64,000 nucleotides of DNA from Silene latifolia (taxonomy: Eukaryota > Streptophyta > Magnoliopsida > Caryophyllales > Caryophyllaceae): NCBI RefSeq assembly GCF_048544455.1, contig NC_133537.1, positions 307,433,738-307,497,737 of the forward strand, given 5' to 3'. A program made the position numbers and the translations under genes. Within the stretch, counting starts at the first letter, position 1; every line of letters begins with the position of its first letter. Below, piece after piece: positions 46,464 to 59,300 of this stretch. The notes beneath the pieces are model-generated. The model made no database searches. It was given only the letters and a program-made list of their open reading frames with translations, and was not told where the DNA came from.

Positions 46464-47562
46464 TACGAGATATAGGTTGATTTTCTTGGTCAGTTCCTTA
46501 ACCTCAAGTTAAGTTTTCAGTGGTTTAGCATACGCGAGGCTATGTCATGTTGCAAGACCTCCCTCATTATGGTAGTAGCATTTGTAATACTTAGTTAAGG
46601 TTCTTGTCAAGCTAATCTACAACGGCTTATTCCAAGGATGGACCTGATCTAAGATTTATGTTTTGCTGTTGATATTGGTTTTTTTTTTTTCCCTCATGTG
46701 GTTTATTGAAAAAAGTCTTAATTACTGGTGTTAATGAGGACTTGAAGAAGTCCGTCTTCGTTGGATTGCCAGCTTTTTAGTGGAATTACCAAAGTCTATA
46801 AATCATGTTCATATACTTGCTTCTTCTTTCTGAAATGATGTGTTTAGGAAAGGTTATAGAGAGTTGATGTTCTTGTGCACTTGGGTATTGCATAACCCTG
46901 GGTTCGGTTCCATTGCTAACTTTGGAGGGGGAATCATTTGGGCAAAATGCATACAAAATATGTGTTCTATCACTTCTATGGTCTCATATTGTCACATGAC
47001 CCCATACCCGTTCATGAGTAAAAATATGCACCATCTTTTGGTCGCAATAAAACCATCTATCCAGCGGAAACAGTGTTGTACACAAATCCGCAGGACATTG
47101 AGATGGTAATCAATTTATTCTGGCGCACATCTGTTGGCTCATCATGTTTGGAAGTTGATGTTATTATACCTTGTTCCAAAGAGGAAAATTGTACACAAAT
47201 AACACAATCGTCTTGTATTGACTTACTTTAGTACTCTCTATTCCCCGCCTCTCCGGTTGCTGTCAATGGCGAGAAAAAGAGATTCTCCAGATTTTAATAG
47301 AAATATACTAAAATGGTGTTTGACTTTCTTTTTAATTTGCTTTTTGTTTGATAAAAGTTATTTCATCCATTCTTTTGATTTCCATAAAGACAATTACACA
47401 CAGTTTTATTAAGTTTATACTACATGACGATTTACTCATAGTACGGGTAATACAAGTAGTTTATGATGGCGAAAACAAAACATAATGAAGAATGGGATCG
47501 AGGACGGTGTAGACTTGAAGAGGACAAGCAGATAGCGGATGTTTGCATGCATGGAGTTGGAT
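46464..47562. other. 3' flank and spacer
   Basis: Likely SPR2-like 3' UTR in the first few hundred bases. The 89-codon ORF at 46840-47109 shows no recognisable domain and is not called. Confidence 0.5.
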
Positions 47563-47883
47563 CTAAAAAATTGGATAACAAATTCCTCCGGCATCAGCAT
47601 AATCTCCATCAAGTACGCATTTTAACCCTTGACAACACTCAAATCCTGCAAATCCACCACAAAATTCCCCACCATGCTTACAGGAGCTTGCTTTGTTTTC
47701 ATAGATGTGGCTCGCCGTTGTCAGACCTGAAAAGTGAAAACCATGCATGCACAAATCAATTAGTAACAAGTAAAACTACCAAGTACAATTATCCGGACTC
47801 GTGGGAGGGGGATTACCTGAAATAATTAGAAAGAGTGCCATAAAAATGGCGAGAATGAAGGAGGAACTCAAAGTCTTGGCCAT
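47563..47883 (-). CDS. Secreted six-cysteine knottin (antimicrobial-peptide type)
   Basis: Two exons on the minus strand: 47883-47817 and 47726-47563, joined by a 90-bp GT-AG intron (donor CAG|GTAATC, acceptor TTTTCAG|GT); 76 aa. Exon 1 (67 nt) encodes a textbook signal peptide: MAKTLSSS, then hydrophobic FILAIFMALFLIIS. The mature part has cysteines spaced C-x6-C-x7-CC-x4-C-x11-C (starting SCKHGGEFC, ending GGIC), the knottin pattern of Mirabilis Mj-AMP and Phytolacca PAFP-S defence peptides. Three disulfides and export to the apoplast are expected; antimicrobial activity is inference. It is acidic (DGDYAD), whereas most family members are basic. The first exon is too short to stand out as an ORF, so this gene is easily overlooked. 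Confidence 0.85.
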
Positions 47884-48211
47884 GATAATAAGAGGATAAA
47901 TGTAATCTATTACGGAGTATTAAGATTAAGATATTATATTAGGTGGTTAAGTGATGAACTTAAACCGTGAGTTTGTAGTATAAATACAAATGTTGAGGCA
48001 TGTAACGTGATAAACATGTGCCTCCTTCGTTGACTTTGGGTACCTTTCGTACGCAAAAGGATTCACGACTTATCTACAAACAATCCGATTGCCGAATCAA
48101 GTATGCCCCCACTTTATTTGACTCAATATCTCCATTCACAATTTTATCTTTTTTTAATCTTTATCATCTACCCACCGCTTCAATATTTCCGTATGGAATA
48201 ATTTTTCAATT
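47884..48211. other. Knottin gene upstream region
   Basis: Contains a TATTTATA element on the minus strand (47980-47987) about 100 bp before the start codon, a plausible TATA box. Otherwise nothing recognised. Confidence 0.4.
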
Positions 48212-48384
48212 AGTCTCACTTTAGACGGGTATATCCATCTAAAATGTAGACGAGTCGAATATATCACGATTTGCATAATAAGATAAAGTGGTGACATTTC
48301 ACTTGTTATTTATCTTATTATGAAAGTAGTGTGATATTTGACCCGTCTACAACTTTAGACGGATAGTGTCCGTCTAAAGTGAGA
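48212..48384. mobile_element. MITE with TCTCACTTTAGACGG ends
   Basis: About 173 bp. Left AGTCTCACTTTAGACGG and the complement of the right end ATCTCACTTTAGACGG form inverted repeats; a second inner pair uses GTAGACG.GTC. Target duplication not resolved, so the superfamily is left open. Confidence 0.7.
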
Positions 48385-48519
48385 TTTTGTGATAATTTCT
48401 ATACGTACAAGCCGGTTTTATACAAGTATTAGTGTAAAATTACAAGTTAATTGTATTAAACACACCTCTAAAGTAGTAAGTTATTTGTGGAGTACATAGT
48501 ACAATTAAGGGTGTTAATG

Positions 48520-48590
48520 AGACGAGACAGCTCGCGAGCAACTCGAGATCGGCTCGGTCAAAGCTCGGCTCGGCTTGAGAGCTTAACGAG
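48520..48590. repeat. GCTCGGCTCGG-rich repeat fragment
   Basis: GGGTGTTAATGAGACGAG followed by CTCG/GCTCGG words, resembling one end of a hAT-like element; truncated by the adjoining Copia fragment. Confidence 0.35.
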
Positions 48591-51075
48591 TCAAGCATAG
48601 CAAAGGTAGGCAATGAAAGTTCGTCTAAGGCGCTTGGTAAGGGTAAAGTTTTACTCAAACTGAATTCTGGCAAAACCTTGGCTTTACAAAATGTATTATT
48701 TTGCCATCTTTGCGTAGAGATTTAATTTCTGTTTTTTTGCTTAATAAAGTTGGTATTAAGCTAGTGTTTGAAGGTGACAAGCTTGTTTTAACTCGCAATG
48801 GTGAGTTTGTGGGAGAAAGGTTATTCTTGTGGTGGGTTGTTTGTTTTGAACAACTTTGTTGAGATGAATAATAATGCTTCTACTTCTACTTATATTGTTG
48901 AGTCTTTTGAATTAATTTATGGCATGGTAGAATAGGACATGTGAATGCTGGTTCAATGAGACGCTTGCAAATCAGAGGCATTTTACCTATCTGACTAAAT
49001 GTGACCATAAATGTGAATATGTGTAGAAGCAAAACACACCACTAAACCGTTTAAGTTAGTAATTGAAAGATCAATTGAGTTGCTTGAATTAATTTATACG
49101 GACTTAGCTGACTTTAGAAAAACGGAGAGTAAGGGTGGAAAACACTACTACATTACCTTTGTCGATGACTACTCTAGATATACGAGAGTATACCTTTTGA
49201 GAACAAAAGATGAGGCCGAACACAAATTTCTTATTTATAAGGCCGAAGTTGAAAACCAGTTAGACAGAAAGATAAAGAAAGTCAGGTCAGGCCGAGGTGG
49301 GGAATATGGGACAACTTTCCTAAAGGAAGTATGTGAACAAAACGGTATTATACGCCAATCGTCTGCCCCTTATACACCTCAACAAAACGGCATAGCTGAA
49401 AGAAAGAATAGAACTCTTAAAGATATGATGAATGTTATGCTTGTGTCCTTTCGTTTATCTGATAATATGTGGGGTGATGTTGTTCTATCTGCTACTTATG
49501 TGCTTAATAGAGTACCTCACAAGAAATTGGATAAGACCCCACATGAATTATGGAAAGGCTTTGCGCCTAATATGAAAATTCTGAAAGTGTGGAGATGTCT
49601 AGCCAAGGTGGGTATACCTTTGTTTAGACGTAAGACCATTAGACCTAAAACTTTTGACTGTGTCTTTATTGGTTGTGCCGAGAATAGTGCTGCATATAGA
49701 TTCATGCGATTGAGTGACAGATCTATTTGTGAATCTCGTGATGCTGCATATTTTGAACATATTTTTCCACTTAATAAAAATGCACAGTTATCTGATCATG
49801 CATCTTCTTCCTTGTCTTTACCTGTTAGTACCACTTCTACATTGAGTTGCATTAACGAGAATAATGAACCCAGAAGGGGTAAAAGGAAAAGAACAAAAAA
49901 TAGCTTTGGTCCTGATTGGGAAACATCATTTGTGACCGAGTCTAATGATATATTTATCGATGAACATGTGGTTTGTTTGCATATTATTGATGAGGACCTT
50001 CGTACTTATGATGATTCTATAAGTTCTATTGATACTAGTTTCTGGATGGATGCTATTCATAGTGAATTGGAATCTATTTGGACTAATCACACATGGGAGC
50101 TTGTTGATTTGCCTAAAAGTAGTAAACCTATAGGTTGCAAATGGATTTTTAAGAAGAAGCTTAAAACTGATGGATCCATTGAAAAATACAAAGCTAGACT
50201 TGTGATTACAGGATTCACTCAAAAGCATGGTATTAATTATTTCTCTACTTATTCACTTGTGACTAAAGATTGCTACTATTCGTGTTTTGTTTGCTCTTGC
50301 ATCTACTCATAATCTGTTAGTTCACCAAATGGATGTAAAAGACAACTTTCTTAAATGGTGGATTGAATGAGGAAATTTATATGGAGCAACCGCCTGGTTT
50401 TGTGGTACCAGGACAAGAGCACAAGGTATATAAGTTTAAGAAATCTTTGTATGGACTTAAGCATGCACCTAAGCAATGGTATGAGAAATTTCATAAGACT
50501 ATATTCTTAGTTTTGGTTTTATTGTCAACAGATCTGATGCATGTGTTTACACTGAAATGTTTGATTTAGATTGTGTGATAATCTGCTTATATGTTGATGA
50601 TATGTTAATTTTGGGTACACATATTAATCACATAAATGAGACTAAAAATTTCTTATCCTCTCATTTCGACATGAAAGATCTTGGTGAAGTAGATGTGGTT
50701 TTGGGTGTTAAAGTCAATAAACAAAATGACGGTTTCACTTTATCACAATCACACTATGTAGAGAAAATTTTAAAGAAATTTAATTGTTTTGATGTATCGC
50801 CGGTAAGAACTCCTTATGATGCTAGTGTTCAATTGAAGAGACATAATCGTTTGGCTGTTTCTCAATCCGAGTATGCTAAAATAATTGGGAGTTTGCTGTT
50901 TTTGATGAACTGTACTCGACCTGACATAGCTTATGTAGTTAGTAAACTCAGTCGATATACTCACAATCCTAGTGATGATCATTGGAACGCTCTTAAAAAG
51001 TTGATGAGATACCTTAGAGGCATTATGGATCTGGGATTGCATTATGTGAGGTTCCCTGCTGTATTGGAGGGATAT
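48590..51075 (+). mobile_element. Copia element D, internal fragment
   Basis: Ty1/copia pol without LTRs: end of protease and GAG-pre-integrase (SGKTLALQNVLFCPSLRRDL near 48665; LLNKVGIKLVFEGDKL), integrase core (LIYTDLADF; FVDDYSRYTRVYLL; SAPYTPQQNGIAERKNRTL) at 49080-49600, then reverse transcriptase ([25 protein letters not shown] near 50590; [12 protein letters not shown]) to about 51070. gag and RNase H are absent; the right end is cut by element E. Around four to six breaks; a fossil. Confidence 0.88.
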
Positions 51076-52674
51076 TGTTGTTGGACCATATAGTTATATG
51101 TTATGTTTTGATAATGAAAAGTATATCTTATTTTATATATCTGTTGCTCGTAATCGTTAGTTTAGTCCTTGTTAGTTTTAATGAGGATTACTATATAAGC
51201 ATGCAATGTTATAGCATTCATAGCTATAACATTGAAGATTTGTGAAGCATCGTGAAGGTAATGTTATAGCTGCTTGAGCTATAACATTGAAGATTCTTAA
51301 AAGCATTGTTGACTACGATGATTACTCAAGCAAAAGGCACGATCAACTCTTTAAGAAGCTCAGGATGAAGAGCTTATGATCAAGATGAAGAGATGATCTT
51401 TATACTGAAGATCTCCAGGAAGATTAGCTAGTATAGGACATCGTCCATTAACGGTATTTATGAGAGTAATTTTGAGAAGGTAAAGTTATAGATATTTCAC
51501 CTATAACTTTACTTCTCAAGCTTAATGTTATAGTTATTTGACCTATAACTTTAGGTTGCGATATGAAGTCACAATTTTAAAGGTTTAAAATCGATTTTTC
51601 GAAGTTCAAATCTTTAAATATATTTTTCAAAAATATGTGTATATATTAGGAAGGAGATACGGGTTTGATAAATTCAAATAGATATATGAATATCCTATTG
51701 ATTAGTAAAACAACTTATGAGTTGTCATGCTATCTAGGGTTCTCAAATATATCTAGATCTAAACCCCAATTCATGTATTGATATTTCCTCTAGGGGTTCG
51801 AATTAAGACGATAAGCTTATGAGCCGTCGTCCACTTCATTCTATACCATTTCACAAGTAATCTATTAGGTTAAATTTAGAATAAGTTATTGCAAAGATAC
51901 TTTCCTATCTTAATAACTTATAGATTTACCTTATTTACTTATGTTGAGATATTAATCAAATCATAATAAGAATAGATAAGATTTGTTTTTTGTAAAACAA
52001 ATCATAAGGGCCGCACGACTCTTATAGGATTTTGTAAAAACCCTAGCTTTCTCCTCTACTATATATACACAAGTACTTCATTGTTTTAAATCAAATTTTC
52101 GCAATTAAAAGAGATCCTTTGCAAAATCGAGTAAACGTTTTATTGAGTAATAAATTTGTTTTTGCAATTTGATAATCCTTTCGAAAAGTCGTGCTTCATA
52201 TTGTTATTTGCTTTCATAGATTACGTTATTGGATAATAGTACTTTATATTATTTCTTACTCGTTCAATTGTGTGGACAACTTAGCAGAACAATCAAGTGC
52301 TTTCTTATTAACGTAAGTTAGACAAATCCGAGTATTTAATGGTACTCAATTGAGTTGCAACTAGAGTTAGTTGTACGAGCGGGTTAGTAATTTTGTAATC
52401 CGTAGAAAGGTACTAAAATTATTAATCGAGAATAGTGGACGTAGGTTTCGACTTGTGAAACTGAACCACTTCAAAATCACGTGTGTCACTCATTTTCTGT
52501 TGTTCGTTTCTTTATGTTTTAACTCTGTTTAATTAATTAGTCAAAGTTTAATTAATAAACTTTAAGTAATTAATTATCAATTCACACTCATACGAACATT
52601 CGAAAAAGTGGGCTAAAGTTTTAATACTCAATTCACCCACCCCTCTTGAGTATTTCGGATCGATAGACTCTTCA
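51076..52674 (+). repeat. 5' LTR of element E
   Basis: About 1.6 kb; the start is either 51076 or 51079 (TGTTG repeat). Possible TATATATA at 52058-52066. Contains four short inverted repeats at 51205-51552. Confidence 0.6.
51205..51552. repeat. Four AATGTTATAG hairpins in the element E LTR
   Basis: Perfect inverted pairs AATGTTATAGC/GCTATAACATT at 51205-51233 and 51260-51288, and slightly diverged AAAGTTATAG/CTATAACTTT at 51482-51510 and 51523-51552. The first two are followed by the same GAAGATT, so they are tandem copies of a unit of about 55 bp. Confidence 0.8.
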
Positions 52675-53089
52675 ATTGATATCAGAGCCTCGTGCTCTTG
52701 ATTGCCTAACTGTAAAGAGGCTGATCCGTCTATCTCTTTTTTTTTTTTTATTTTTTCATCATTCTGCTGCCTTACACGTGTGAAATGGATTCCAAGTATC
52801 TAAAGTGTCCCGTCTTTGATGGGAAGAATCATGGACTTTGGAAGAACATGATGACACACTACATAAAAGGACATGATTGGGAGTGCTGGAAGATCATACA
52901 AAATAGACCAAATAAAATTTTGGTTGGATTTACTGAAGGCACTACCTATGAGAAAAAGGAAGAAGACTATGTGGAGGCTGATTACAAGAAGGCTGAGAAA
53001 AACTCGAAAGCGATAAGCCTGTTGCAAAATGGCATGACGTCTAATGAATTCGATCATTTTTCTTATTGTACTTCGGCTAAGGAAATATG

Positions 53090-55436
53090 TGTGGACGCGG
53101 GCCCACGGGGGTGTTTGGGAAATAAGCGTTTGCATTTGTGGAGTCGCCACCAATTTATTGTGGAAAATTGGAAACCGTTCGAATACCTCGTGCCATGTCA
53201 AGACACAAAGTAGTGATATGAACACCAAGAACTCGTTACCCTTAGCATTCTATGTCTAGAATGACTCTTGTGGATGCCAATGAACACGGATGTTCACAGA
53301 GATCTGGAGTAAGGGGTGAGGGTACGTATTAGGAATCTCTTTTGATCGAACACCTAATCCCGCCCGCCTCGATAGCGACCTCTACTAATGATTAGGGAAA
53401 ATCATCTATACTCGATATGTTGTCGATTTATATGCATGCAATGCAACATCCAACGTTTTAATCCTATCATGTGAAGAATTAGACTAAGTCGGTAAATATG
53501 TAACTTAACATACAATTGGGTCGAAGTTGGAATTAAGATTGATTACATGTGAAAACATACAAGTGATACAGTAAAAGGAATACAATAATAAAAATTACAA
53601 TAATTACATTGGATTAATGATTTATGTCGAAAATACATCTAAAACGGATAATTTGAGAAAGAATAAATAAATAAATTAACGAACATGAATTAGGGCGATA
53701 ATACGATTAATAGTAAATTAATACATAATTAATAAACTAGGTCAAAGCAACACAGGAGTTCAGAGACATAAATCAACCAGGAACAGGCGCAGCAGAGCTG
53801 CGTTCTTTGGAAGAGGGTTCTTGGCTCAATTCTGGTTGTGAAGCCGGAATTACAAGTCGTTAATATTTGTTGGTTAATTTAATGCTTGATTATATTATTT
53901 GACTTGGATGAAAGTGATTAGCAAGTTATTTACATGCGATTAATGGTCATGAAAGCGATAAAACATGGATGAAACCGATTAGAATGAATTATATACGAGA
54001 TTAATGAATTATTAATTACAAATTAACAAACTAATTGGGTTAAACGAATTAATGATGGATTAACAACGGTGACGATAAACAACAGATGCAAATATATCAA
54101 AGATGAATTCCAGAGACTCAATTTTGATGAATCGAATCTCTAAAACCCGAATTGATTTTAATGACGAAAACCCGCAAATATGAATTACTTGGGATCTAAG
54201 TCGGGATTTAAAAGAGGAATTAATTACTAATGATTTATTGATGATATGTCAGATTATTATGCTTAAATTATTGTGTCAAAGAATCAAAGAAGAAACGAAA
54301 TAAAAAGGAACAAATTGACAAAAGACGAAGGAAGAAGAAAGGAAGCAGGAACTGCGACAGCCTCACGAAGAGGCGCGGCAGGTGCTGCGTCCCTTCGAAG
54401 AGGCGCAGCAGTTGCTGCGTCCTTTCTCGACGGTCATCTTCTGGTAATTCGTAAAAAAGGATTTAAAGCATGATTTTATAAATCGGTTTTAGCAATACTT
54501 TCGACATAAACCTTACATTATGATTACAAAAATAAAGAACAATAATTAAAATAGGATTATACACCCTCAGACTTACATGTTTGACGAAACGAGATGAACT
54601 AAGTTAACATTTAGTGATGCTCGACTCGAATGTAGACGAAAGTGCCCTCGTAAGAGGAAAACGAACAAAGTTGATTAAAGTTGATTATGGTGGAGTTGGT
54701 CAAATTGGTCGGTCATGCAAAACGAAGCTGGTACTCAGAAAGATCCGAGCTTACGTGGTCGAAAGTTCAAGCACGTAGACGTCAAAAAGTAAGAACGTGG
54801 TCTAGAATGCAAAGGGAGATGAGAAGGGCGGACACTCGCGTGAGAAATATGTGAGACCGAAGGTCTCTATTTATACTAATCACGTGGAGGAAATTAGGGT
54901 TTTCGGAGAAACTTTGGAAGTGAATCTCGAAAAGATATGAAAAGATATGAAAAAATACGCAGAAAAGGACTTGGGAAGAGGCGCAGCAGGCACTGCGTCT
55001 CTTGGAAGAGGCACATCACCTGCTGCATCATTTCCAAAGCGGTTTCCTCCCGCGGAAGAAAGATTTCCGTGTTTTGGTTATGGAATAACGGATTAATCTT
55101 GTTTTCCTTAATATTTTGTGTGAATATTACGGGAAATTCTTTGCCAAAGATTAAAAGATTGTAAAATATGGAATAAAAATATCCGGAACATTCCAGAACA
55201 TTCTGACTCGGTTTTAGAAAATGAAGACGGTTTTATGACCCGGACTCCAAATGTACTCTAATTACTGCCAAAATGACCGTATCGGCACGTAGATGACAAT
55301 TAAGAGGTAGACATAAGTGTTTGGGCGATCACTTGACGATAAACTTACGAACTGTCACAAATCGTTTCGCGTACCAAACATGCGGCCCAATCATCACCGG
55401 GTGGTTTGCGGGAGGTGCAGAAATGAGGTATCTACA
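53090..55436 (-). repeat. 3' LTR of the Tat element
   Basis: About 2.35 kb. On the element's strand it starts TGTAGATACCTCATTTC (55436) and ends CGCGTCCACA (about 53090). TATA box TATAAATA at 54868-54875 with a CACGTG G-box just upstream (54882-54887). Contains several GCGCAGCA...TGCTGCGT near-palindromes. The left border could be 53088. Confidence 0.68.
54868..54875 (-). promoter_or_regulatory. LTR promoter TATA box
   Basis: TATAAATAGAGACC on the minus strand. The same TATAAATAGAGAC string forms the promoter of the antisense gene at 60314. Confidence 0.65.
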
Positions 55437-56362
55437 GAGCCCCCACTTTGACTGAGGCTTGGACAAAGCGAAAGTCAAAGTATAGCCATCAGATCAATCT
55501 AAGATTACAACCTGACGACCATGGCGACGCGAGGCGGGTCAAGGGGCCTGAACCAAGGACCTGTCGTCGGGAACAATTTTAGAGTCTGTCGACTATCGGG
55601 GAGGGTCGTTTAAAGTCCATTAGACTACGTAAGGAAGCTCGCCAGCCATAAAAAGAGACCATACCTGAAATTCCTTGAAACTCCAGGGGAAACAAAACGC
55701 GATATTGAGAGAAAATAGCAGGACATAGTCTGGAACTGCTGGGAGAAATTTGCTTGTGGTCGGCTTCAAACAAACTTCGGAAGAGCTTTGAGTCGATGTT
55801 GATCTCCATGTCTCGAAAGGAAGTGACTGTCGGTTGTGAACTCTCGCTGGGGGAACAGAATCGGGAACTGATCTCCATGTCTCGAGAGGGAATGTCTATC
55901 CGTGTACTCTCGCTGGGGGAACGGAATAGAGGTGTGTCGAAACACCTGTCAAAGAAGGAACGCTCGTTGTGACAAGCTAGGTCTTGGATAAAAATAATAA
56001 TATATGGCAGTCTGCAGTTGGCTTAGAAATATGGATCCGGGCGAAGAATATACGTCAAACGGATCAAATATGTGATATGGCATCAAGGAAGAGGCGCACC
56101 AAAGATGGGCCCAGAAAGTAACGAACTCATAACGAATTTCTGAAAATTCGTATGAAGGAAAACTGAGGAAAAGGCGCAGCAAGAGCTGCATCCCTTGGAA
56201 GAGGCGCAGCACCTGCTGCGTCTATTCCTGGGCGTGTCTTTCCTGCGTAAAAACCCGATGAAACAGAGGGTTTATTTCATTTACTCGAAACACAAATTCT
56301 CAATTTCTCTCTCAAATTCCAACCATTTTCGTCAAAATTTGATCCAAAAGCTTGCATTTTCC
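55437..56362. other. Tat element region between LTR and antisense gene 1, with a tandem repeat
   Basis: Begins with the pyrimidine tract GAGCCCCCACTTTGAC (purine tract of the minus-strand element). A unit of about 66 bp beginning GATCTCCATGTCTCG and ending CTCGCTGGGGGAACGGAAT occurs twice at 55800-55927. Amplified tandem repeats in this part of the element are a described trait of Retand. Confidence 0.6.
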
Positions 56363-59300
56363 ATGACTAATCGAGGTATGTGTACTAATCTTGCATTTAT
56401 CATCCGTATTTGATCGAATATATGGGATCGACAAAATTAGGGTTTTCGACCCCAATTAGTCGAAAATTTGGGGCTTTTCTCCCAATGACTTTGCCTTGCA
56501 AAATTGACTTTGTAAATGGCTAATTGGTAGTATAAGGATCATAATCATGTATTTGTTTCGAATTTTCGTTGAGTTTTGAGCATTTGAGTGAAATTGAGAC
56601 GGTTTTACAGCTAAACCGTAAATTGCTTCGAAAATAGCCTTAGGATTGCCCATTTATGACGAAACTTGATATTTGGACTCCTTGTATGATGGGTAAAATT
56701 CCTACCTTCTCGGAATTTTGATTGGTGACGGCTTTTTTAGGACACTTCCTAGGGCATAATCGCCGTTATAACGAAATGCTGTCGAAATTCCGACTCGAAC
56801 CCATGACTAGGCTTCAACTTTAGGCTTGACTTGACCCAAATTACCACATAAGCGGACGGGTTTGTGGGAAAAATTGCCAAAGATGGCAAGAAAAGAGCGA
56901 TTTCGGAGCTCCGAAAACTCGAAAATCCCCTAATCAAGGCTTGTCGTCACTTGACGCGGCCTAAATTTACTTTAATGTTGCAGATGACGAGGCTTCTACA
57001 TCTGGGAGAGACCCCATGGACGTGGACACTGCCGTTGACCCTTCTCAGGTGCTTGAGGAGGCGTTGGAGGAGGCTTTCACCGCTGCGGTGATGGCTGCTG
57101 AGGACGAGGTCCTAGAGGAGGAGGTTGTTGAGGAGGAGGAGGCCCCGAGACGGGCCAACGTTGGATGGGGTGGTCGCCAGTTGAGGGGAGCACCTGCGTG
57201 GGCTGAGACCTGGGACAGTAGGCACCTTCTTTGGGCTGCGGAGGGTCACCTGTCCTACAGGACGGTGAAGAGCTTGGTAAATCGAATTCATTACTCTTCA
57301 TTCATCTTCTTTCATTTCTGTTTGTCATTCCTTTTCTTCTTCATCCGAGCTAAAGATAGCTTTTGTTTCAAATCAACATAGGAGGCCGGGAACATCAGAT
57401 CGTTCTTGGGCTACACGACGGCGATGGGGTGCTACGAGAGGCTGTCGGCTGAGGAGCGAGCCATGATCGAGCGGGGAGCGTTCGGTGCTTTGGTGCAGGC
57501 TTGGAGGGATATCGCGAGGAGGAAGATTCGGGCTAACCTCAGTCTCGTCCAAGCTTTCTTGGACCGGTTTAGGGACACGACCTCCACGTTTCACATGCCT
57601 TTTGGTGAGGTGAGGGTCACGTTAGAGGATTACGACATGATTTCTGGTTTGCCGTGTGGGACTGAGGTGGTGGAGTGGCCGTAGACAACCATGAGGGTTG
57701 ATTCGGCGGAGCTAGGAGGTTGATCGGCTGGAACTTGGCGCCAAAGGCGGCTGCGGTACCTGGCTTGGTGCCTAGTTCTTACGTTCGGGACTACTTCGCG
57801 GGGAAGACCCCGGTGTCGGTGGTGATCGATGGGAGGGAGACTCCTCCTCCTCCCTGCACTGCAGAGCAGAGGGTCCGTTTGTGGCTCTGGTGGTTTCTGT
57901 CTTCGATCTACCTCGGAGACAAGGGAGAAAGGCTTTCGACGAAGCTCCTTCCCTTTCTTTCTGACCTGAGCTCCCTAGGCCGTTAGGACTGGGCCACTGC
58001 TGGTTTTTGCGGTCCTCATCCGCTTCATGAGGGCCATGATTCGTCCGGAGTTGATGGAGAAGGGGACTTCTCCCCTCTTTGTCGACCCCGGATCTTGTTG
58101 GAGGTATGAACCTTCACTTCATTTCATGAAAGATCATTTCCTTTTCTTATCGAATCACGAAAGATCGTTGTTGATTATCTTGTTTTACAGGCGTGGGTGT
58201 ACTCCTACTTTCCGGGCCTCGCGCCCAAGAGGACGGATCCGGTGGAGAAGGCATATCCCGTTGTGAGGGATTGGGTGATGTGCCGCACGAGGAGTCAGCG
58301 TTCCTTCCACGACGTCTGTCGGCGGGAGGTGAACGCTCTTCAGCTGGACGGCGTGAGTATTTCACCTTGCATTTGTTTGTCTCTCTTCTTTACTTTAGAA
58401 CTGATCATAAGAATGACCCTTCCTTTGCTTTTCTAGTGGGTGCCCAGGCCTTGGGAGGAGTACGCTGGCGCTCCTCCTTTCGTGGCTGAGGTCCTTCGAC
58501 CTAGGAGCTCGAGTCGACTGCTGTTGAGGAAGTCGATGGGTCCTGTGTGGTACTTGGGTGAGCGCTTGGCTCGCCAGTGCTCTCGGGACGTCTTGACGGT
58601 TCCCATCGATCTTCCTCGGACGATGTTTAGGGAGCCTTCTGAGGCTGAGAGGGATGCTGCCTGGCTGGCGTTGGTGGCGACGCCCTCCTCCTTCCTGGTG
58701 AGGACTACTCGGCGTTCCTCTATGGGAGGTTGGCGTACTAGCCGGTTGTGGTAAGTGCTTTATCCTCCTTCATTTTTGATTATTTGAGAATACGATGAAT
58801 GATCATCGGTTAATGGAAATCATTTGACTTTGCAGGAGGTCGAGGCGGCGGGCATCGAGCTCCTAGAGCACCCCGAGACCCTTGAGTACACCGACACGAC
58901 GGGGATGACGACGATCTCCGAGCTACGTAACTTTGACGTGGCGGTGAGAGATGCTGGCTTGGACGAGTGGCAGCATCTGATTTGGAGGGTGAGTCTTCTA
59001 ACTTGTATAGTTTTGTGTAAGAACACATTTGCTCGAGTTTGTCCAGTCGTTAATAATTTTCCTTTTGAAATGCAGGTTGCGCCATCCTGGTTCGTGGCTT
59101 TATGGAGGGTAGCCAACCGGCTGCGGGCTGCTGCCGTTGAGGCACTTGCTGGCGGCCGAGGACGTCAGGTATGAACCTTTCGTTTACTTCATTTTTGAAT
59201 TTTCTAATCTTCCTTATGTTTGAAACGATTTGACATGAGCCTATTCTTGTTGTTTGCAGAGGGAGCGTGAGCTGGAGCGAGAGCTTGCCCAGTTCCGGGA

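Larger units (their letters stand above)
51076..53089 (+). mobile_element. Copia element E, 5' LTR, primer site and start of gag
   Basis: Inserted in the RNase H region of element D and itself cut by the Tat element at 53090. The LTR (about 51076-52674) is followed by TTGATATCAGAGCC, a slightly diverged tRNA-Met primer site (52676-52689). From 52785 a gag N-terminus typical of copia is open (CPVFDGKNHGLWKNMM; EEDYVEADYKKAEKN; AISLLQNGM). The rest should lie beyond the Tat element, outside the window. Confidence 0.75.

Noticed and set aside
46840-47109. 89-codon ORF downstream of the SPR2-like gene
   Set aside because: No domain, no promoter or splice context, codon use unremarkable; likely chance.
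47463-47825. 120-codon plus-strand ORF
   Set aside because: It runs opposite to the knottin gene, whose signal peptide, intron borders and cysteine pattern are far stronger evidence.
53785-56230. GCGCAGCA motifs considered as a satellite array
   Set aside because: Copies are dispersed with gaps of hundreds of bases or more and cluster at promoters, not a contiguous array.
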